From positions 62,001 through 126,000 of the forward strand of contig CALRTY020000003.1 in the NCBI GenBank assembly GCA_943371245.1: a stretch of DNA of 64,000 nucleotides, read 5' to 3'. The stretch comes from UBA5018 sp947463165. Its GTDB lineage: Bacteria; Cyanobacteriota; Cyanobacteriia; PCC-6307; Cyanobiaceae. Below, in pieces: positions 1 through 8,930 of the stretch (position 1 is the stretch's first letter; each line of letters begins with the position of its first letter). The notes beneath the pieces were generated by a model. That model did no database searches, was not told the origin of the DNA, and saw only the letters and a list, made by a program, of their open reading frames with translations. A program made the translations under genes and the position numbers.

Positions 1-2
1 AG

Positions 3-1043
3 GGTTTTGAGGCAGCACGGCAGAAGACGGCTCAGTTTGTGGGGGCGGCTTCCGCCCACGAGATCGTGTTCACCCGCAATGCCAGCGAAGCGATCAACCT
101 GGTGGCGCGCAGCTGGGGCGAGGCCAATCTCAAGCCCGACGATGAAGTGCTGCTTTCGGTGATGGAGCACCACAGCAATCTGGTGCCCTGGCAGTTGCTG
201 GCGGCCCGCACTGGCTGCCGGTTGCGCCATGTGGGCTTGACGCAAAGCGGTGAGTTGGATCTAGACGATATGAAGGCCCAGCTGAATGAACGCACCCGGC
301 TGGTGAGCCTGGTGCAGGTGAGCAATACCCTCGGTTGCCTCAATCCAATCGCTGAGATTGCTGCCTTAGCCCATGGGGTTGGTGCCTTGTTGCTGGTGGA
401 TGCCTGCCAGAGCCTGCCGCATCTGCCCATCGATGTGGCCCAGCTGGATTGCGACTTCCTGGTGGGTAGTTCCCATAAATTGTGTGGTCCCACCGGCATG
501 GGTTTCCTCTGGGCGCGGGAGGCGCTGCTGGAGGCGATGCCCCCCTTCCTGGGCGGCGGTGAAATGATCCAAGACGTTTATCTGGACCACAGCAGCTGGG
601 CGGAGCTGCCGCACAAATTTGAGGCTGGCACACCGGCGATCGGCGAGGCGATTGGCATGGGGGCCGCCCTCGATTACCTAAATGAGATTGGCTTGGCGCG
701 CATCCAGGCCTGGGAGCAGCGGTTGATTCGCCAGTTGTTTGATCGCCTGCAGGCGATTGAGGGGCTGCGCATCCTCGGCCCCACGCCGGAGCATCAACCG
801 CATCGCGGCGCCCTGGCGGCCTTCACGGTGGAGGGTTTGCATGCCAACGACATCGCGGCGCTGTTGGATTCGGCCGGCATCTGCATCCGCAGTGGCCACC
901 ACTGCACCCAACCCCTGCACCGCCATTACGGCCTCAGCGGCACCGCCCGGGCCAGCCTCAGCTTCACCACCACCCCGGAGGAGATTGATCGCTTCGCGGA
1001 GGAATTGCAGGGCACGATTGCCTTTTTGCGGGAGCACAGCTGA
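3..1043 (+). CDS. sufS: SufS-type cysteine desulfurase, 5' end cut by window edge
   Basis: Pyridoxal-phosphate enzyme that removes sulfur from cysteine and hands it to the SUF machinery for iron-sulfur cluster assembly in the cytosol. The reading frame is open to the left edge, so roughly the first 70 residues are missing. The PLP lysine lies in VGSSHKLCGP and the catalytic cysteine in RSGHHCTQPLH; HEIVFTRNASEAINLVA is a typical group-II desulfurase segment. The short active-site region with RSGHHC fits SufS/CsdA rather than IscS. The partner suf genes would be expected just upstream, outside the window. The next gene lies convergent on the other strand. Confidence 0.93.
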   Translation, partial: GFEAARQKTAQFVGAASAHEIVFTRNASEAINLVARSWGEANLKPDDEVLLSVMEHHSNLVPWQLLAARTGCRLRHVGLTQSGELDLDDMKAQLNERTRLVSLVQVSNTLGCLNPIAEIAALAHGVGALLLVDACQSLPHLPIDVAQLDCDFLVGSSHKLCGPTGMGFLWAREALLEAMPPFLGGGEMIQDVYLDHSSWAELPHKFEAGTPAIGEAIGMGAALDYLNEIGLARIQAWEQRLIRQLFDRLQAIEGLRILGPTPEHQPHRGALAAFTVEGLHANDIAALLDSAGICIRSGHHCTQPLHRHYGLSGTARASLSFTTTPEEIDRFAEELQGTIAFLREHS

Positions 1044-1096
1044 ACGGTTAGCCCACTGGGGGCTCCGATTTGTTGGCGCTCAACCCAGGAATTGAT

Positions 1097-1834
1097 TCAA
1101 ATTGGCGTTAGGGCCGCCAGGGCTTCTGCTTTTTGGCTGCCCTGCCATAGCCACTGCCATCGCCAGCCGCAGGCGCTGGCGATGGCTACGATCTGCTCGC
1201 GATCGGCGGGCAGATCAAAATTGGTGATGTGGTGAATTACCGCATCGCGGTGACTGGTTTCGATTACCTGCCAGCTGGAGTTGATGCGCTGGCTGTAGCG
1301 ATGCAAATAGTTGGCTAGCGATTCACCAGGTTGGCGGAATACATCGGCCCAGAGGAACAGGCCATCGTCGCTGATTTTTTGACGCGCCTGGCGCAGAAAA
1401 TCCCCCTTTGCTTCATCACTGAGGTGGTGGAGCGCGTAGCTGGAATGGAGTAGCTGCACCGGCGGCTCGCCCTGGTGGGTTTGGGCCCAGTTGATCAGGT
1501 TTTGCTGTTGAAATTGGCAGCTATAGGCCACGGGCCCCAGGGCCTGGCGGGCCAGGGGGAGCACCTGGGGCGAGAGATCCAGCCCCAGGTAGGAGCTCAG
1601 CGGCAGTTGGCGCAGCAACGGCGCCAGCAGGGCGAGATCGCCGCAACCCAGGTCCACCATGGCGAGATTCGGGTTCCCATTGATGCCCCCAGCCTCAGCC
1701 TCAGCCTTCGCCTGTCGCCGTTGCAGATAGCTGTTCAGGGCTTTGGCCAGCTCGGCACTGAGGGCCCGATGTTCCATCAGGTCGTGGTCAACGATCTGGC
1801 GGTAGGTGCTCCACTGGCGATTGAACAGATCCAT
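1097..1834 (-). CDS. class I SAM-dependent methyltransferase
   Basis: A 245-residue protein with the SAM-binding motif I MVDLGCGD near residue 60, followed by YLGLDLSPQVL (motif II, acidic residue binding the ribose) and a later LHSSYALHHLSDEAK segment typical of small-molecule methyltransferases. The first about 45 residues form a charged helix and the C-terminus is an ordinary alpha/beta tail. It is cytosolic, with no signal peptide. The substrate cannot be told from sequence. It is convergent with the cysteine desulfurase gene, with about 50 bases between the stop codons. The DNA resembles that of its housekeeping neighbours. Confidence 0.8.
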   Translation of the reverse strand: MDLFNRQWSTYRQIVDHDLMEHRALSAELAKALNSYLQRRQAKAEAEAGGINGNPNLAMVDLGCGDLALLAPLLRQLPLSSYLGLDLSPQVLPLARQALGPVAYSCQFQQQNLINWAQTHQGEPPVQLLHSSYALHHLSDEAKGDFLRQARQKISDDGLFLWADVFRQPGESLANYLHRYSQRINSSWQVIETSHRDAVIHHITNFDLPADREQIVAIASACGWRWQWLWQGSQKAEALAALTPI

Positions 1835-2087
1835 GGCCCAAGCCCTTGCCGCATCCCACCAGTCTTAATTGGTGGTGCAGCTGCGGCCATGGCCGGTGGC
1901 TTAGCTGCTCCTGCGGTTGGTGCCACCGCTCGGCCTGTAGCTGGCGCTGGTTTGGCGTTGGCCCTTTCATCAGCTCTCGGCTGGAGGGGGCAAGAGTGGG
2001 GGCGAGGGGTGGTTGGAGAGCCTAACTTGGCCTGAGCGGAATTGAGGTGTCAATTCATATTGAGCTTGTTTCCGCTGGGCTTACTTT

Positions 2088-2756
2088 GTGCTAGAAAACC
2101 CCGATCTGAAGCCAAGAGGCTGCGGCAGCGTGCCAGCACAAAGCAGTAGTGGGGCTGGTGGATCAGCGCCGGCAAAGCTGAATCAACTGATTCTCAGCCA
2201 GATCGACCAGCTCCTGGCGGGGGCTGAGATCAGCCAGCAGGCCCTGGAGGAGTTTGCCTTTTATGTGATTGCCAACCATCGCAAGAAGGATCCTAAACCT
2301 GCCAAATCTCCTAAGCCGGCCAAGCCAGCCAAGCCCAAGGCGCTAACGGCTGCCCAGCTAAAGGAGGCTGTGTGTAATTATTTCGGCGTAATCGGCAAGC
2401 CCACTGCGGTAAATCTGCGTAAATCTGCAAAATTTCAAATGGAGACAGAGGGCATGAATCTGCCCCCCATGACCGGCAACGAAGCCTGGAAGACTTTATA
2501 TCGTGAATTTGTGGACTTTCTGCCTGGGGAGGAATGGCAGGATGGATATGGATGCATAAATGGTATAAATATTTTTCAGTATTTCAGGCCATGGCGAGTG
2601 CTTGAGTTGGATCCCGCATCGGCAACCCAGCAGCAAAAAAAGGATGCCTACTATCGGCTATCCAGGATCTACCATCCAGATAATGGTGAAACCGGAGATG
2701 CCAAGATCTTCGATCTGATCAAAAATATGTATGACAGCATCAGCGCGGAGCCTTGA
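2088..2756 (+). CDS. J-domain-like protein with Lys/Pro-rich linker
   Basis: A 222-residue protein. Residues 24-60 are helical, residues 65-85 form a lysine/proline linker (repeats of KPAKP), and the C-terminal 55 residues form a J-domain with RPWRVLELDP, a tyrosine-rich helix II and the hallmark His-Pro-Asp at about 196-198 (YHPDNGE). J-domains stimulate Hsp70 (DnaK) ATPase, so it probably recruits a client to DnaK. Unlike DnaJ, the J-domain is at the C-terminus and there are no zinc fingers or glycine/phenylalanine region. The start is a GTG; no better ATG precedes the helical part. It is followed within 6 bases by an HNH protein, so the two are probably one operon. Codon use and GC are lower than nearby housekeeping genes, which suggests acquired DNA. 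Confidence 0.75.
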   Translation: MLENPDLKPRGCGSVPAQSSSGAGGSAPAKLNQLILSQIDQLLAGAEISQQALEEFAFYVIANHRKKDPKPAKSPKPAKPAKPKALTAAQLKEAVCNYFGVIGKPTAVNLRKSAKFQMETEGMNLPPMTGNEAWKTLYREFVDFLPGEEWQDGYGCINGINIFQYFRPWRVLELDPASATQQQKKDAYYRLSRIYHPDNGETGDAKIFDLIKNMYDSISAEP

Positions 2757-2761
2757 TTGAA

Positions 2762-3775
2762 ATGTCAAAAGTAACCTACGGCTTCTGTCTTGCAGAGGAA
2801 GATCTGGCCAAGAGCCTGGAGATTAGCCGGCAGAAACTCGATGAGATAATTCAATATTTTGATGCCGATCCCAACGATGAATGGGAATTGATCGAGGGGG
2901 ATCATTTTCGCTTTGTCAATAGAAACTTGCAAGAGCGGCTGTTCTCCCTGCGGGGTGCCCATGCGATCGCCGAATATATTCGCGCCAACTCCCAGCCTTC
3001 TTTCTGGGATAATTTTGTGGAATTTCTTACCCGGCACAAACAAAAAATTCGCGAATCTTTTGTTAAGGGACATATCGTTCAAAACAGCTCTTCGCTGGTT
3101 AGTCGCTTTGATCGCAGTTATTTATCCAAGGCCGATACGGTTAAGATTCTCGGCACCAGCCCAGCCCGATTGAATCAATCATTCAAGGAGCTCCAGGCTG
3201 CCAGCAAGATGCAAAAAGATGTAGATTTTTGTGATATGGAAGAAAAGCGCTATTATTCGATTCGTGGTCTCAGTCAAATCGCCAATGATCTTGCTAATAG
3301 GCTCACCTCAAAGGATCGACGGCTCTGGTGTGGAGCGGTGACGGCTGTTGGCGATAAGACTGTGAAAGAAATTGAGAGCGCAGAGGCCAGGCGGAAAGCC
3401 GAGCTGGAGCAGAGAATCAAGAGAGCAAAAACCTTCGCCAAAAAACGAGACAATCACACCTGTCAAGTGACAGGAAATAAGCGAACTAATCATAGCAGAT
3501 GTACGATAGTAATGCATCATATTTATTCCGGAAAGCACTACGAGGATCTGGTGGCAACTCCCGATAATTTGATCGCCCTCGACCAAGAGGTGCATCAGCG
3601 CTTCCATGGCTGGATGGGCGGAAATGGTAAGCCCTGCACCCCCGATGATCTATTGGAATTTGTCCAGCTCTTCTATTCGGAGCATGCTTCAAAAATAGCC
3701 ATATATTTACTGGCGGTGAAACAAAAACTTGGCGCGCAATCGTCGCCGGCTGAGGTTAGCTCTGGAAAACCGTGA
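2762..3775 (+). CDS. HNH-endonuclease-domain protein, partner of the J-domain gene
   Basis: A 337-residue protein. The first about 200 residues hold two similar segments that look like helix-turn-helix or substrate-recognition repeats (EDLAKSLEISRQKLDEII near the N-terminus and KADTVKILGTSPARLNQSF near residue 125). A coiled, charged stretch follows (EARRKAELEQRIKRAKTFA). The C-terminus is an HNH-like nuclease: Cys at about 234, MHHI near 252, PDNLIALD with Asn near 269, and VHQRFH near 278-282. Several of these residues fit a beta-beta-alpha-metal nuclease, though the second zinc-binding cysteine pair is not obvious. ATG 2762 was chosen over an in-frame TTG nine bases upstream. Translation is probably coupled to the upstream J-domain gene. 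The family is not recognised beyond the domain. Confidence 0.7.
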   Translation: MSKVTYGFCLAEEDLAKSLEISRQKLDEIIQYFDADPNDEWELIEGDHFRFVNRNLQERLFSLRGAHAIAEYIRANSQPSFWDNFVEFLTRHKQKIRESFVKGHIVQNSSSLVSRFDRSYLSKADTVKILGTSPARLNQSFKELQAASKMQKDVDFCDMEEKRYYSIRGLSQIANDLANRLTSKDRRLWCGAVTAVGDKTVKEIESAEARRKAELEQRIKRAKTFAKKRDNHTCQVTGNKRTNHSRCTIVMHHIYSGKHYEDLVATPDNLIALDQEVHQRFHGWMGGNGKPCTPDDLLEFVQLFYSEHASKIAIYLLAVKQKLGAQSSPAEVSSGKP

Positions 3776-3848
3776 TTGGGACAATTTTCGCTGGGGCGGA
3801 CTCCCTTGGGGACAGCCTTCCCTGGAACAGCCGGGCTCGGCCTGAACG

Positions 3849-5540
3849 CTAGGGAGTGCCGGGGGCGGGAACGAGAACGAGAACGAGAACGGGAACGGGA
3901 ACGGCAGCGGCGAGTCCCGTCTCCTGCCGCCAGCGACGCACCACCTGCTCCGGGGTTTGGCGCTGCTGATCTACCGCTGCGTTGAGGTTTTGCATGGTGG
4001 CGGCCGATAGGCGACCCGTCAGTTGCTCAACAATTGCGATCAGTTCCGGATGGCGCCGCAGGCTGGCCTCCTGGAACACCGGCACGGCGTCGTAGGGGGG
4101 GAAGTAGCCGAGATCGTCTTCCAGTTGTTGTAGCTGGAGCACGGCAATCAGGCCGTTGGTGCTGTCACCGGCGATCAGATCGACACGGCCATCGGCCAGG
4201 GCCCGGTAGGTGAGGCCCAGATCCATGGCGCTGGGCGGCTTGGAGAAGCGCAGCCCGTAACGCTGGGCCAGGCCGGAGAAGCCATCGGCGCGGTTGAGGA
4301 ACTCGTAGCCAAAGGCGGCCTTCCATTGACGAGCCGGCGCCACGGCATCGCTGATTTTGCGCAGCCCCAGCCGTTGGCCATCGGCGCGGCGGATCAATAT
4401 CGCGAAGGTATTTTCAAAGCCAAGCGAGGGGAACAGGCGCAAGCCGTAGCGTTCGCTATAGAGCTGGTGCGCGTTTTGCCACACTTTCGCCCGCTGCTCC
4501 TCCCGCTGTTTAACTCTCTGTTCAACTCGCTGCTGCTGCGGCAGGGGCGGCAGGGGCGGTTGGTTCAGGATCGCTGTCCAGGCGGTGCCGGTGTATTCCA
4601 CGTAGCCGTCGATGCGACCCCGCCGCAGGGCTTCATGCACCAGGAAAGTGCTGCCAAGGCTGAACTCCCGCTTCACTCGCAAAGGCGTTTTTGCTTCTAT
4701 CTCCTGGGCTAATAGCTCCCCCAGGATCAGCTGTTCGGTGTAACCCTTGGCTCCGATCACCACCGTGGTGGTCGTGTTGGCTCTCGGCCCACCCCAGCGC
4801 CAGGCCAGGGGGATCGCCACCAGCAGCACCACCAGAAAAGCTGCCGCCCACCGCCCCTGCCAGTCCATCCGCCAGCCGATCGGCCAGCCCATCGGCCAGC
4901 GCCATTGGCGGAGGCGTTTTGGGGATTGGTAACTGAGACGTTTCTCCAGAGCCCCCAATGCGGCATCGGCGGCCAGGGCGATCGCCGCCGACGGCAGGGC
5001 ACCGGCCAGCAACAGAGTGTTGTTCACCGTGGCGATGCCGCGAAAAATAAACACCCCCAAGCCACCGGCACCGATGGCTGCGGCGATGGTGGCCACCCCC
5101 ACCGAGATCACGGTGGCCACTCGCAAAGCGGCCATCAGGCTGGGCATAGCCAGGGGAAATTGCAGATGCAGCAACACCTGCCGGCGATTGAGACCCAGGG
5201 CCCGGCCGGCTTCATGGATCCCCGGCGGTACCAAACTCAGGCCGCTCACCAGGCCCCGCAGCAGCGGCAACAGGGCGTAGAGGGTGAGGGCCACCACGGC
5301 GGGAGTGGGGCCGATGCCCCCCAGCAAGGGCACGCTCAGCAGCAGACCAAAGATCGCCAGGCTGGGGATGGTTTGCACCACACTGGCGGTTCCCAACACC
5401 AGCCGGGCCAGCCGGGGCCTTTCCTGGATCAGCACCCCCAACGGCAGGGCGATTGCCAGGGCCAGGGCTACAGCCAGGGCCACCAGCAGTAGATGTTCGC
5501 CACTGCGCTGCAAGATTTCGCGGAGCAGCTCAGACGACAT
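3849..5540 (-). CDS. betaine/choline-type ABC permease fused to substrate-binding domain
   Basis: A 563-residue fusion. Residues 1-210 are the BPD-type permease with about six membrane helices and the EAA-like loop HEAGRALGLNRRQVLLHLQF. After a Trp/Arg-rich spacer and a further membrane helix near residues 230-248, residues 255-545 form an OpuAC/ProX-like binding domain (VVIGAKGYTEQLILGELLAQ, YVEYTGTAW, AGDSTNGLIAVL). Such fusions import glycine betaine, choline or related osmolytes, with the binding domain tethered on the periplasmic side. The C-terminus is an unusual Val/Pro/Leu tail made by a hexanucleotide repeat. No ATPase gene lies next to it in the window, so the partner must be encoded elsewhere. 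The substrate is inferred from the family only. Confidence 0.85.
   Translation of the reverse strand: MSSELLREILQRSGEHLLLVALAVALALAIALPLGVLIQERPRLARLVLGTASVVQTIPSLAIFGLLLSVPLLGGIGPTPAVVALTLYALLPLLRGLVSGLSLVPPGIHEAGRALGLNRRQVLLHLQFPLAMPSLMAALRVATVISVGVATIAAAIGAGGLGVFIFRGIATVNNTLLLAGALPSAAIALAADAALGALEKRLSYQSPKRLRQWRWPMGWPIGWRMDWQGRWAAAFLVVLLVAIPLAWRWGGPRANTTTTVVIGAKGYTEQLILGELLAQEIEAKTPLRVKREFSLGSTFLVHEALRRGRIDGYVEYTGTAWTAILNQPPLPPLPQQQRVEQRVKQREEQRAKVWQNAHQLYSERYGLRLFPSLGFENTFAILIRRADGQRLGLRKISDAVAPARQWKAAFGYEFLNRADGFSGLAQRYGLRFSKPPSAMDLGLTYRALADGRVDLIAGDSTNGLIAVLQLQQLEDDLGYFPPYDAVPVFQEASLRRHPELIAIVEQLTGRLSAATMQNLNAAVDQQRQTPEQVVRRWRQETGLAAAVPVPVLVLVLVPAPGTP
3867..3902 (+). repeat. hexanucleotide tandem repeat inside a coding tail
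   Basis: Six units of GGGAAC/GAGAAC in a row. On the minus strand they encode alternating Val-Pro and Val-Leu at the extreme C-terminus of the fused betaine transporter. The unit length is a multiple of three, so gain or loss of units keeps the frame. Confidence 0.85.
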
Positions 5541-5796
5541 CGCTTCACCAGCCGCTAAATCGGATTGCCTTCATGATCGGCCAGGCGGTGCCCACAGGGA
5601 GCGCTTGAGCTGAGGGCGGCGGGCTGGTGATAGCGCTCTGGCGCTGGTGGGTGGCTCTGGCCCTAGTGGGTGGCTCTGGCCTATGGAAGAACGCGGCTCC
5701 CCAAGCCAGCGCAATTGTCCGCAAGCCATGGCAATTACCCTTGCGACTTATTTTCTGTTTGCATAGAATTGACTGGGGGCTGCTGGGATTTGGGCT

Positions 5797-6738
5797 ATGT
5801 CTAGGGCTGGCGGTGCCAGGGGCCAGCGGCTTGGTGAACCCCTTCAAATTCTGAGCTGGCGCAGCCGCAGCCAGGCCTTTGTGGAGCAGATCGATGGGCT
5901 GGAGCTCACGATGCTGAAGATTCCGGCGGGCAGCTTTTTGATGGGCTCCCCGGAGGGGGAGGAGGAGCGGAGTAGTGATGAAGGCCCCCAACATCGGGTG
6001 GAGATTGGGGAGTTTTTGATGGGCCAAACGCCGATCACCCAGGCCTAGTGGCGGGTGGTGGCTGGGTGGCAACCACCGGATGGGGAAAGCTGGGGGAGGG
6101 AGTTGGAGTTAAATCCTTCTCGATTTCAGGGTGGCGATGAACAAAAAGGCGGCAATGCTCGGTTGTTAGCTGGTGAGTTGAACACTGATCAGAGGCCGGT
6201 GGAGGAGGTAAGCTGGGAAGATGTGATTGAATTTTGCAAATGCTTAAGTAAGTGTACGGGCCAAAACTATAGCTTGCCTAGCGAAGCCCAGTGGGAATAT
6301 GCCTGCCGGGCGGGCAGTGCCACGCCGTTTCACTTTGGGGAAACGATCAGTCCGGAGCTAGCCAGTTATAATGCTAATCATGCTTATGGCGACGGCTCAA
6401 AAGGCAAATACCGGAAGCAAACCACCCCGGTTGGGATGTTCCCAGCCAATGCTTGGGGCTTGAAGGATATGCATGGCAATGTCTGGGAGTGGTGCCTGGA
6501 TCAATGGCACCCCAGCTATGAGGGAGCACCGAAGGATGGCAGCGCCTGGGTGGACGCTGATACCAAGCGGGAAGGTGTTAATAAAGTTTACAGATTTATT
6601 CACAGGCTGCTGCGCGGCGGCTCCTGGGACGTCCTCCCCAGGAACTGCCGCTCGGCCTGCCGCTGCCTTCACCAGCCCGGCGGCGTCAACAACATTTTCT
6701 TAACCCTTGGCTGTTGGATTCATGGTTGCTGGATTTAA
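5797..6738 (+). pseudogene. formylglycine-generating-enzyme-like (FGE/SUMF1) gene with internal amber stop
   Basis: The translated frame carries an FGE-sulfatase domain: MLKIPAGSFLMGSPEGEE, GPQHRVEIGEFLMGQTPI, LPSEAQWEYACRAGSATPF, MHGNVWEWCLDQW and LLRGGSW. A TAG at 6046-6048 interrupts the frame exactly where the family has glutamine (PITQAQWR), so a single C-to-T change in CAG explains it. The frame resumes unchanged after the stop. The C-terminus is also wrong: after CRSAC...GGVNN the usual GFRVV ending is replaced by a repeat-derived tail (LGCWIHGCWI). Family members modify a cysteine to formylglycine, or act in other oxidative or ergothioneine-like chemistry. Here the product is probably non-functional. 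The start is uncertain. Confidence 0.82.
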
Positions 6739-6783
6739 GGCTGTTGATTTGTAGCGGAGGGCGCCGTAGGCGCCTCGATTTAA

Positions 6784-6920
6784 CAGGGAAGCTCTAGAAC
6801 GCACTACCTAAGGCAATGGAGCACTTAGGTGGCGTGGGTTTTCGGGTGAAAGGGTCGCCGAAATTGTGGTTTTCTAAAGTATTCTTCGCTTTCCAGAGTC
6901 TGTTGAGCTTCGGGAATATT
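6784..6920. repeat. candidate member of the dispersed inverted-end repeat family
   Basis: The stretch begins with GGGAAGCTCTAGAAC and ends with an oppositely oriented GAGCTTCGGGAATA. This is the weakest copy of the intergenic repeat described at 28968-29148. No gene is visible inside it. It lies directly after the broken FGE-like gene. Confidence 0.35.
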
Positions 6921-6995
6921 TGGTGTGGATTCGGTGGTTTGAAAAATACAGGGGCCGCCGCTGGGTTGGCCAGAGCCTTGGCCTCGCCTCAGCCC

Positions 6996-7376
6996 TCAGC
7001 CCTGCTGCAGCTCCAGCCAGCGCAGCAGGTCTGCCGCGCCGCTGAAGTCCAGCAACTCTTCTGCCAGGGTCTCCAGCTGTACCAGTTCCAGCGCCTCGAT
7101 GGCGGCCCTGGTGGCGGGTAATAGGGGCCCGCAGCGGCGTTCGAGCAGCCTCAGGGTGAGGGCGGCGGCCTCCTGGCGTTGGCCTTCCTGTCGGCCCTCG
7201 CTGAGGATTTCCTGGAAGGCGCGGGTGTGGCGCAGGTCGTCTAGGGGGATGGTGAGCAGCGCCAGCAGGGGATCGGTGCCTTGCTGGCGGCAGAGTGCTT
7301 CTAAATCCACCCAGGCCACGTCTTCTGTCAGGAAGCGCCCGAGGGTGGCGGGTTGCCTTGGCCCCAGGTTCAGCAT
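6996..7376 (-). pseudogene. C-terminal fragment of an Rpn/PD-(D/E)XK-type protein with DUF4351
   Basis: A 126-residue open frame whose C-terminal half matches the DUF4351 helical domain (TLRLLERRCGPLLPATR, then LETLAEELLDFSGAADLLRWL). The preceding WVDLEALCRQQGTDPLLALL and the EILSEGRQEGQRQE helix are typical of the middle of cyanobacterial Rpn-family nuclease/transposase-like proteins of about 250-300 residues. The N-terminal nuclease core is absent; upstream sequence runs only about 65 bases before the next gene's stop codon. I therefore read it as a remnant, although the stub itself is still open and could be expressed. Rpn proteins are associated with recombination and phage defence. Confidence 0.6.
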
Positions 7377-7442
7377 CCACCATCCCTGCCGAGGTGGCCA
7401 TGTCGAGCCTTGCCCTTGGCCGCCTCGGGGATCGGTGATTGA

Positions 7443-8786
7443 TTAGCTAATCGCCTGGAACACAGCATAGACAACCTGCGGGCCAGTTACGTCTCCGTGG
7501 GATTTTACGAACTGATCGGCCCGCAGGTTGTAGAGCTTGCCGGCGGTGAAGTTGTAGTTGGATCCCACCTCTAGGAGGCTGGCCTTCACCGCCTCCGGTG
7601 TCTTCTGGGCACCGTTGCGACCTATGCCGCCATATTTGTCTTGCTCATCGCCCAGGCCGGCGGCCAGCTGGCCCCCCAGTAGCGACGCAAGTGGATAGGC
7701 CAAACCCACTGCCTTGTCGTTTGCCGTATGGGTGATCACACCAGGCCCTACCAAGCCGCCGGCACTCAGCACCCGCCGGAATAGGCCATCCTGCTGGCCA
7801 TCCCACTTTTGAGCCAGGCCGTAGTGTGAATAGGCAGCCTGCAGTAGAGCTAGGGAGCTTGCCCTGGGCATGCCGGCCTCGTTATCACCCGCCAAGGCCG
7901 CCGTCACCAGCCGGCCACCAAAGCTATGGCCGGCCAGGTGCAGCCGCAGTGCCGGATTGGCTGCCTGCAGGTCGCGTAGCAAGGGATTGAGGCCGACACG
8001 TCCCACTAAACCGGCTCGTTCCTTCATCTGGTAGTAGGTGGTGAGGTTGAGCAAGTTGTTTGCCGCCGAACCAATACCGCTGCAGAAATCACCGATGCCG
8101 GCTGCCCCGCCGCCGTCGCTTAAAGAGCTGCTATCGCTAAGTTCAAGAGCCATTCCCAGCGAGAGCGCCCCTGTCTCCCCTGGCGCTGAAATTTCAGTAA
8201 AGGAGACTGGATTCCGCAGTTTCTCGAACACCTCCTTCGGCGCCAGGCTGAAAAACAGGCAGGACCCATCGGCGGCGTCCACCTGCGTGGGGTTCACCAA
8301 CCCTCGCATTCGTGTCACAAATTCGGCGCAGGCCTGGTCGCTGTCCTCCAGGCGAGGTAGTAACTGCTCCAGTTCGGTGAGGGTTTGGTCGGCATCCACG
8401 GCATCAAAGACACCATGGAGCTCCCGCAGGCTCTCCCGTAGCGCCCCGCTGTCCACCCCCGCCAGGCCGGCGGCACCCCCAGGGATCAGCTCCTGCTCGG
8501 CGAACTTCTTGGATGGCCAGAACACCCCGAGCACAGCAAATTTCCTCCTAACGGCGGCAGGTAACTTGCCCTCATCCAGCAACTGTCGAGCTGTAGCGAA
8601 AAAGCGCTCATATAGAGCGTGGGCGTCGGCGATGTCATTGTTCCAGCCATGGGAGATCACGATCAAATCGGTGACACCGCCGGCGCCGATATAGCTGTTC
8701 AGTTCATCGATCTGCTGCTGTTTGACCGCTTTGGCAGCCTTGTCAAATTCAACAGGGAAGAATGCAAAGTTAGACAGATTTTCCAT
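7443..8786 (-). CDS. alpha/beta-hydrolase-fold protein
   Basis: A 447-residue protein with an N-terminal strand and oxyanion region LIVISHGWNN (about 41-50) and the nucleophile elbow LAGHSFGGR with Ser at about 288. Together these indicate a lipase/esterase-like serine hydrolase. There is a long insertion between the two, including a Ser/Gly-rich segment (about 218-232). No signal peptide is seen, so it probably acts in the cytosol. It lies on the same strand as, and 144 bases downstream of, the subtilase gene and is probably co-transcribed. The substrate is unknown. Lower GC and accessory surroundings suggest it is not core genome. Confidence 0.75.
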   Translation of the reverse strand: MENLSNFAFFPVEFDKAAKAVKQQQIDELNSYIGAGGVTDLIVISHGWNNDIADAHALYERFFATARQLLDEGKLPAAVRRKFAVLGVFWPSKKFAEQELIPGGAAGLAGVDSGALRESLRELHGVFDAVDADQTLTELEQLLPRLEDSDQACAEFVTRMRGLVNPTQVDAADGSCLFFSLAPKEVFEKLRNPVSFTEISAPGETGALSLGMALELSDSSSLSDGGGAAGIGDFCSGIGSAANNLLNLTTYYQMKERAGLVGRVGLNPLLRDLQAANPALRLHLAGHSFGGRLVTAALAGDNEAGMPRASSLALLQAAYSHYGLAQKWDGQQDGLFRRVLSAGGLVGPGVITHTANDKAVGLAYPLASLLGGQLAAGLGDEQDKYGGIGRNGAQKTPEAVKASLLEVGSNYNFTAGKLYNLRADQFVKSHGDVTGPQVVYAVFQAIS

Positions 8787-8930
8787 CGAGTACCTTGGTG
8801 AGTGCTGGGGTGAGTGCTAGGGTGATTGCTAGGGCGGTTAAAAGGGCTATCGCGAGGGCGATTGCAAGCTGACACTGCCAGACATAGTCAGCTGAATGGG
8901 CGGTGTAGAGGCGACTGCGTCAGTACTGCA

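Noticed and set aside
6756..6776. GC hairpin as terminator after the FGE-like gene
   Set aside because: The stem is good but no T-run follows on either strand, so I did not call it.
5797..7376. Active diversity-generating retroelement
   Set aside because: The FGE-like C-terminus is suggestive, but no reverse transcriptase, Avd or template repeat is seen in the window and the target gene is broken.
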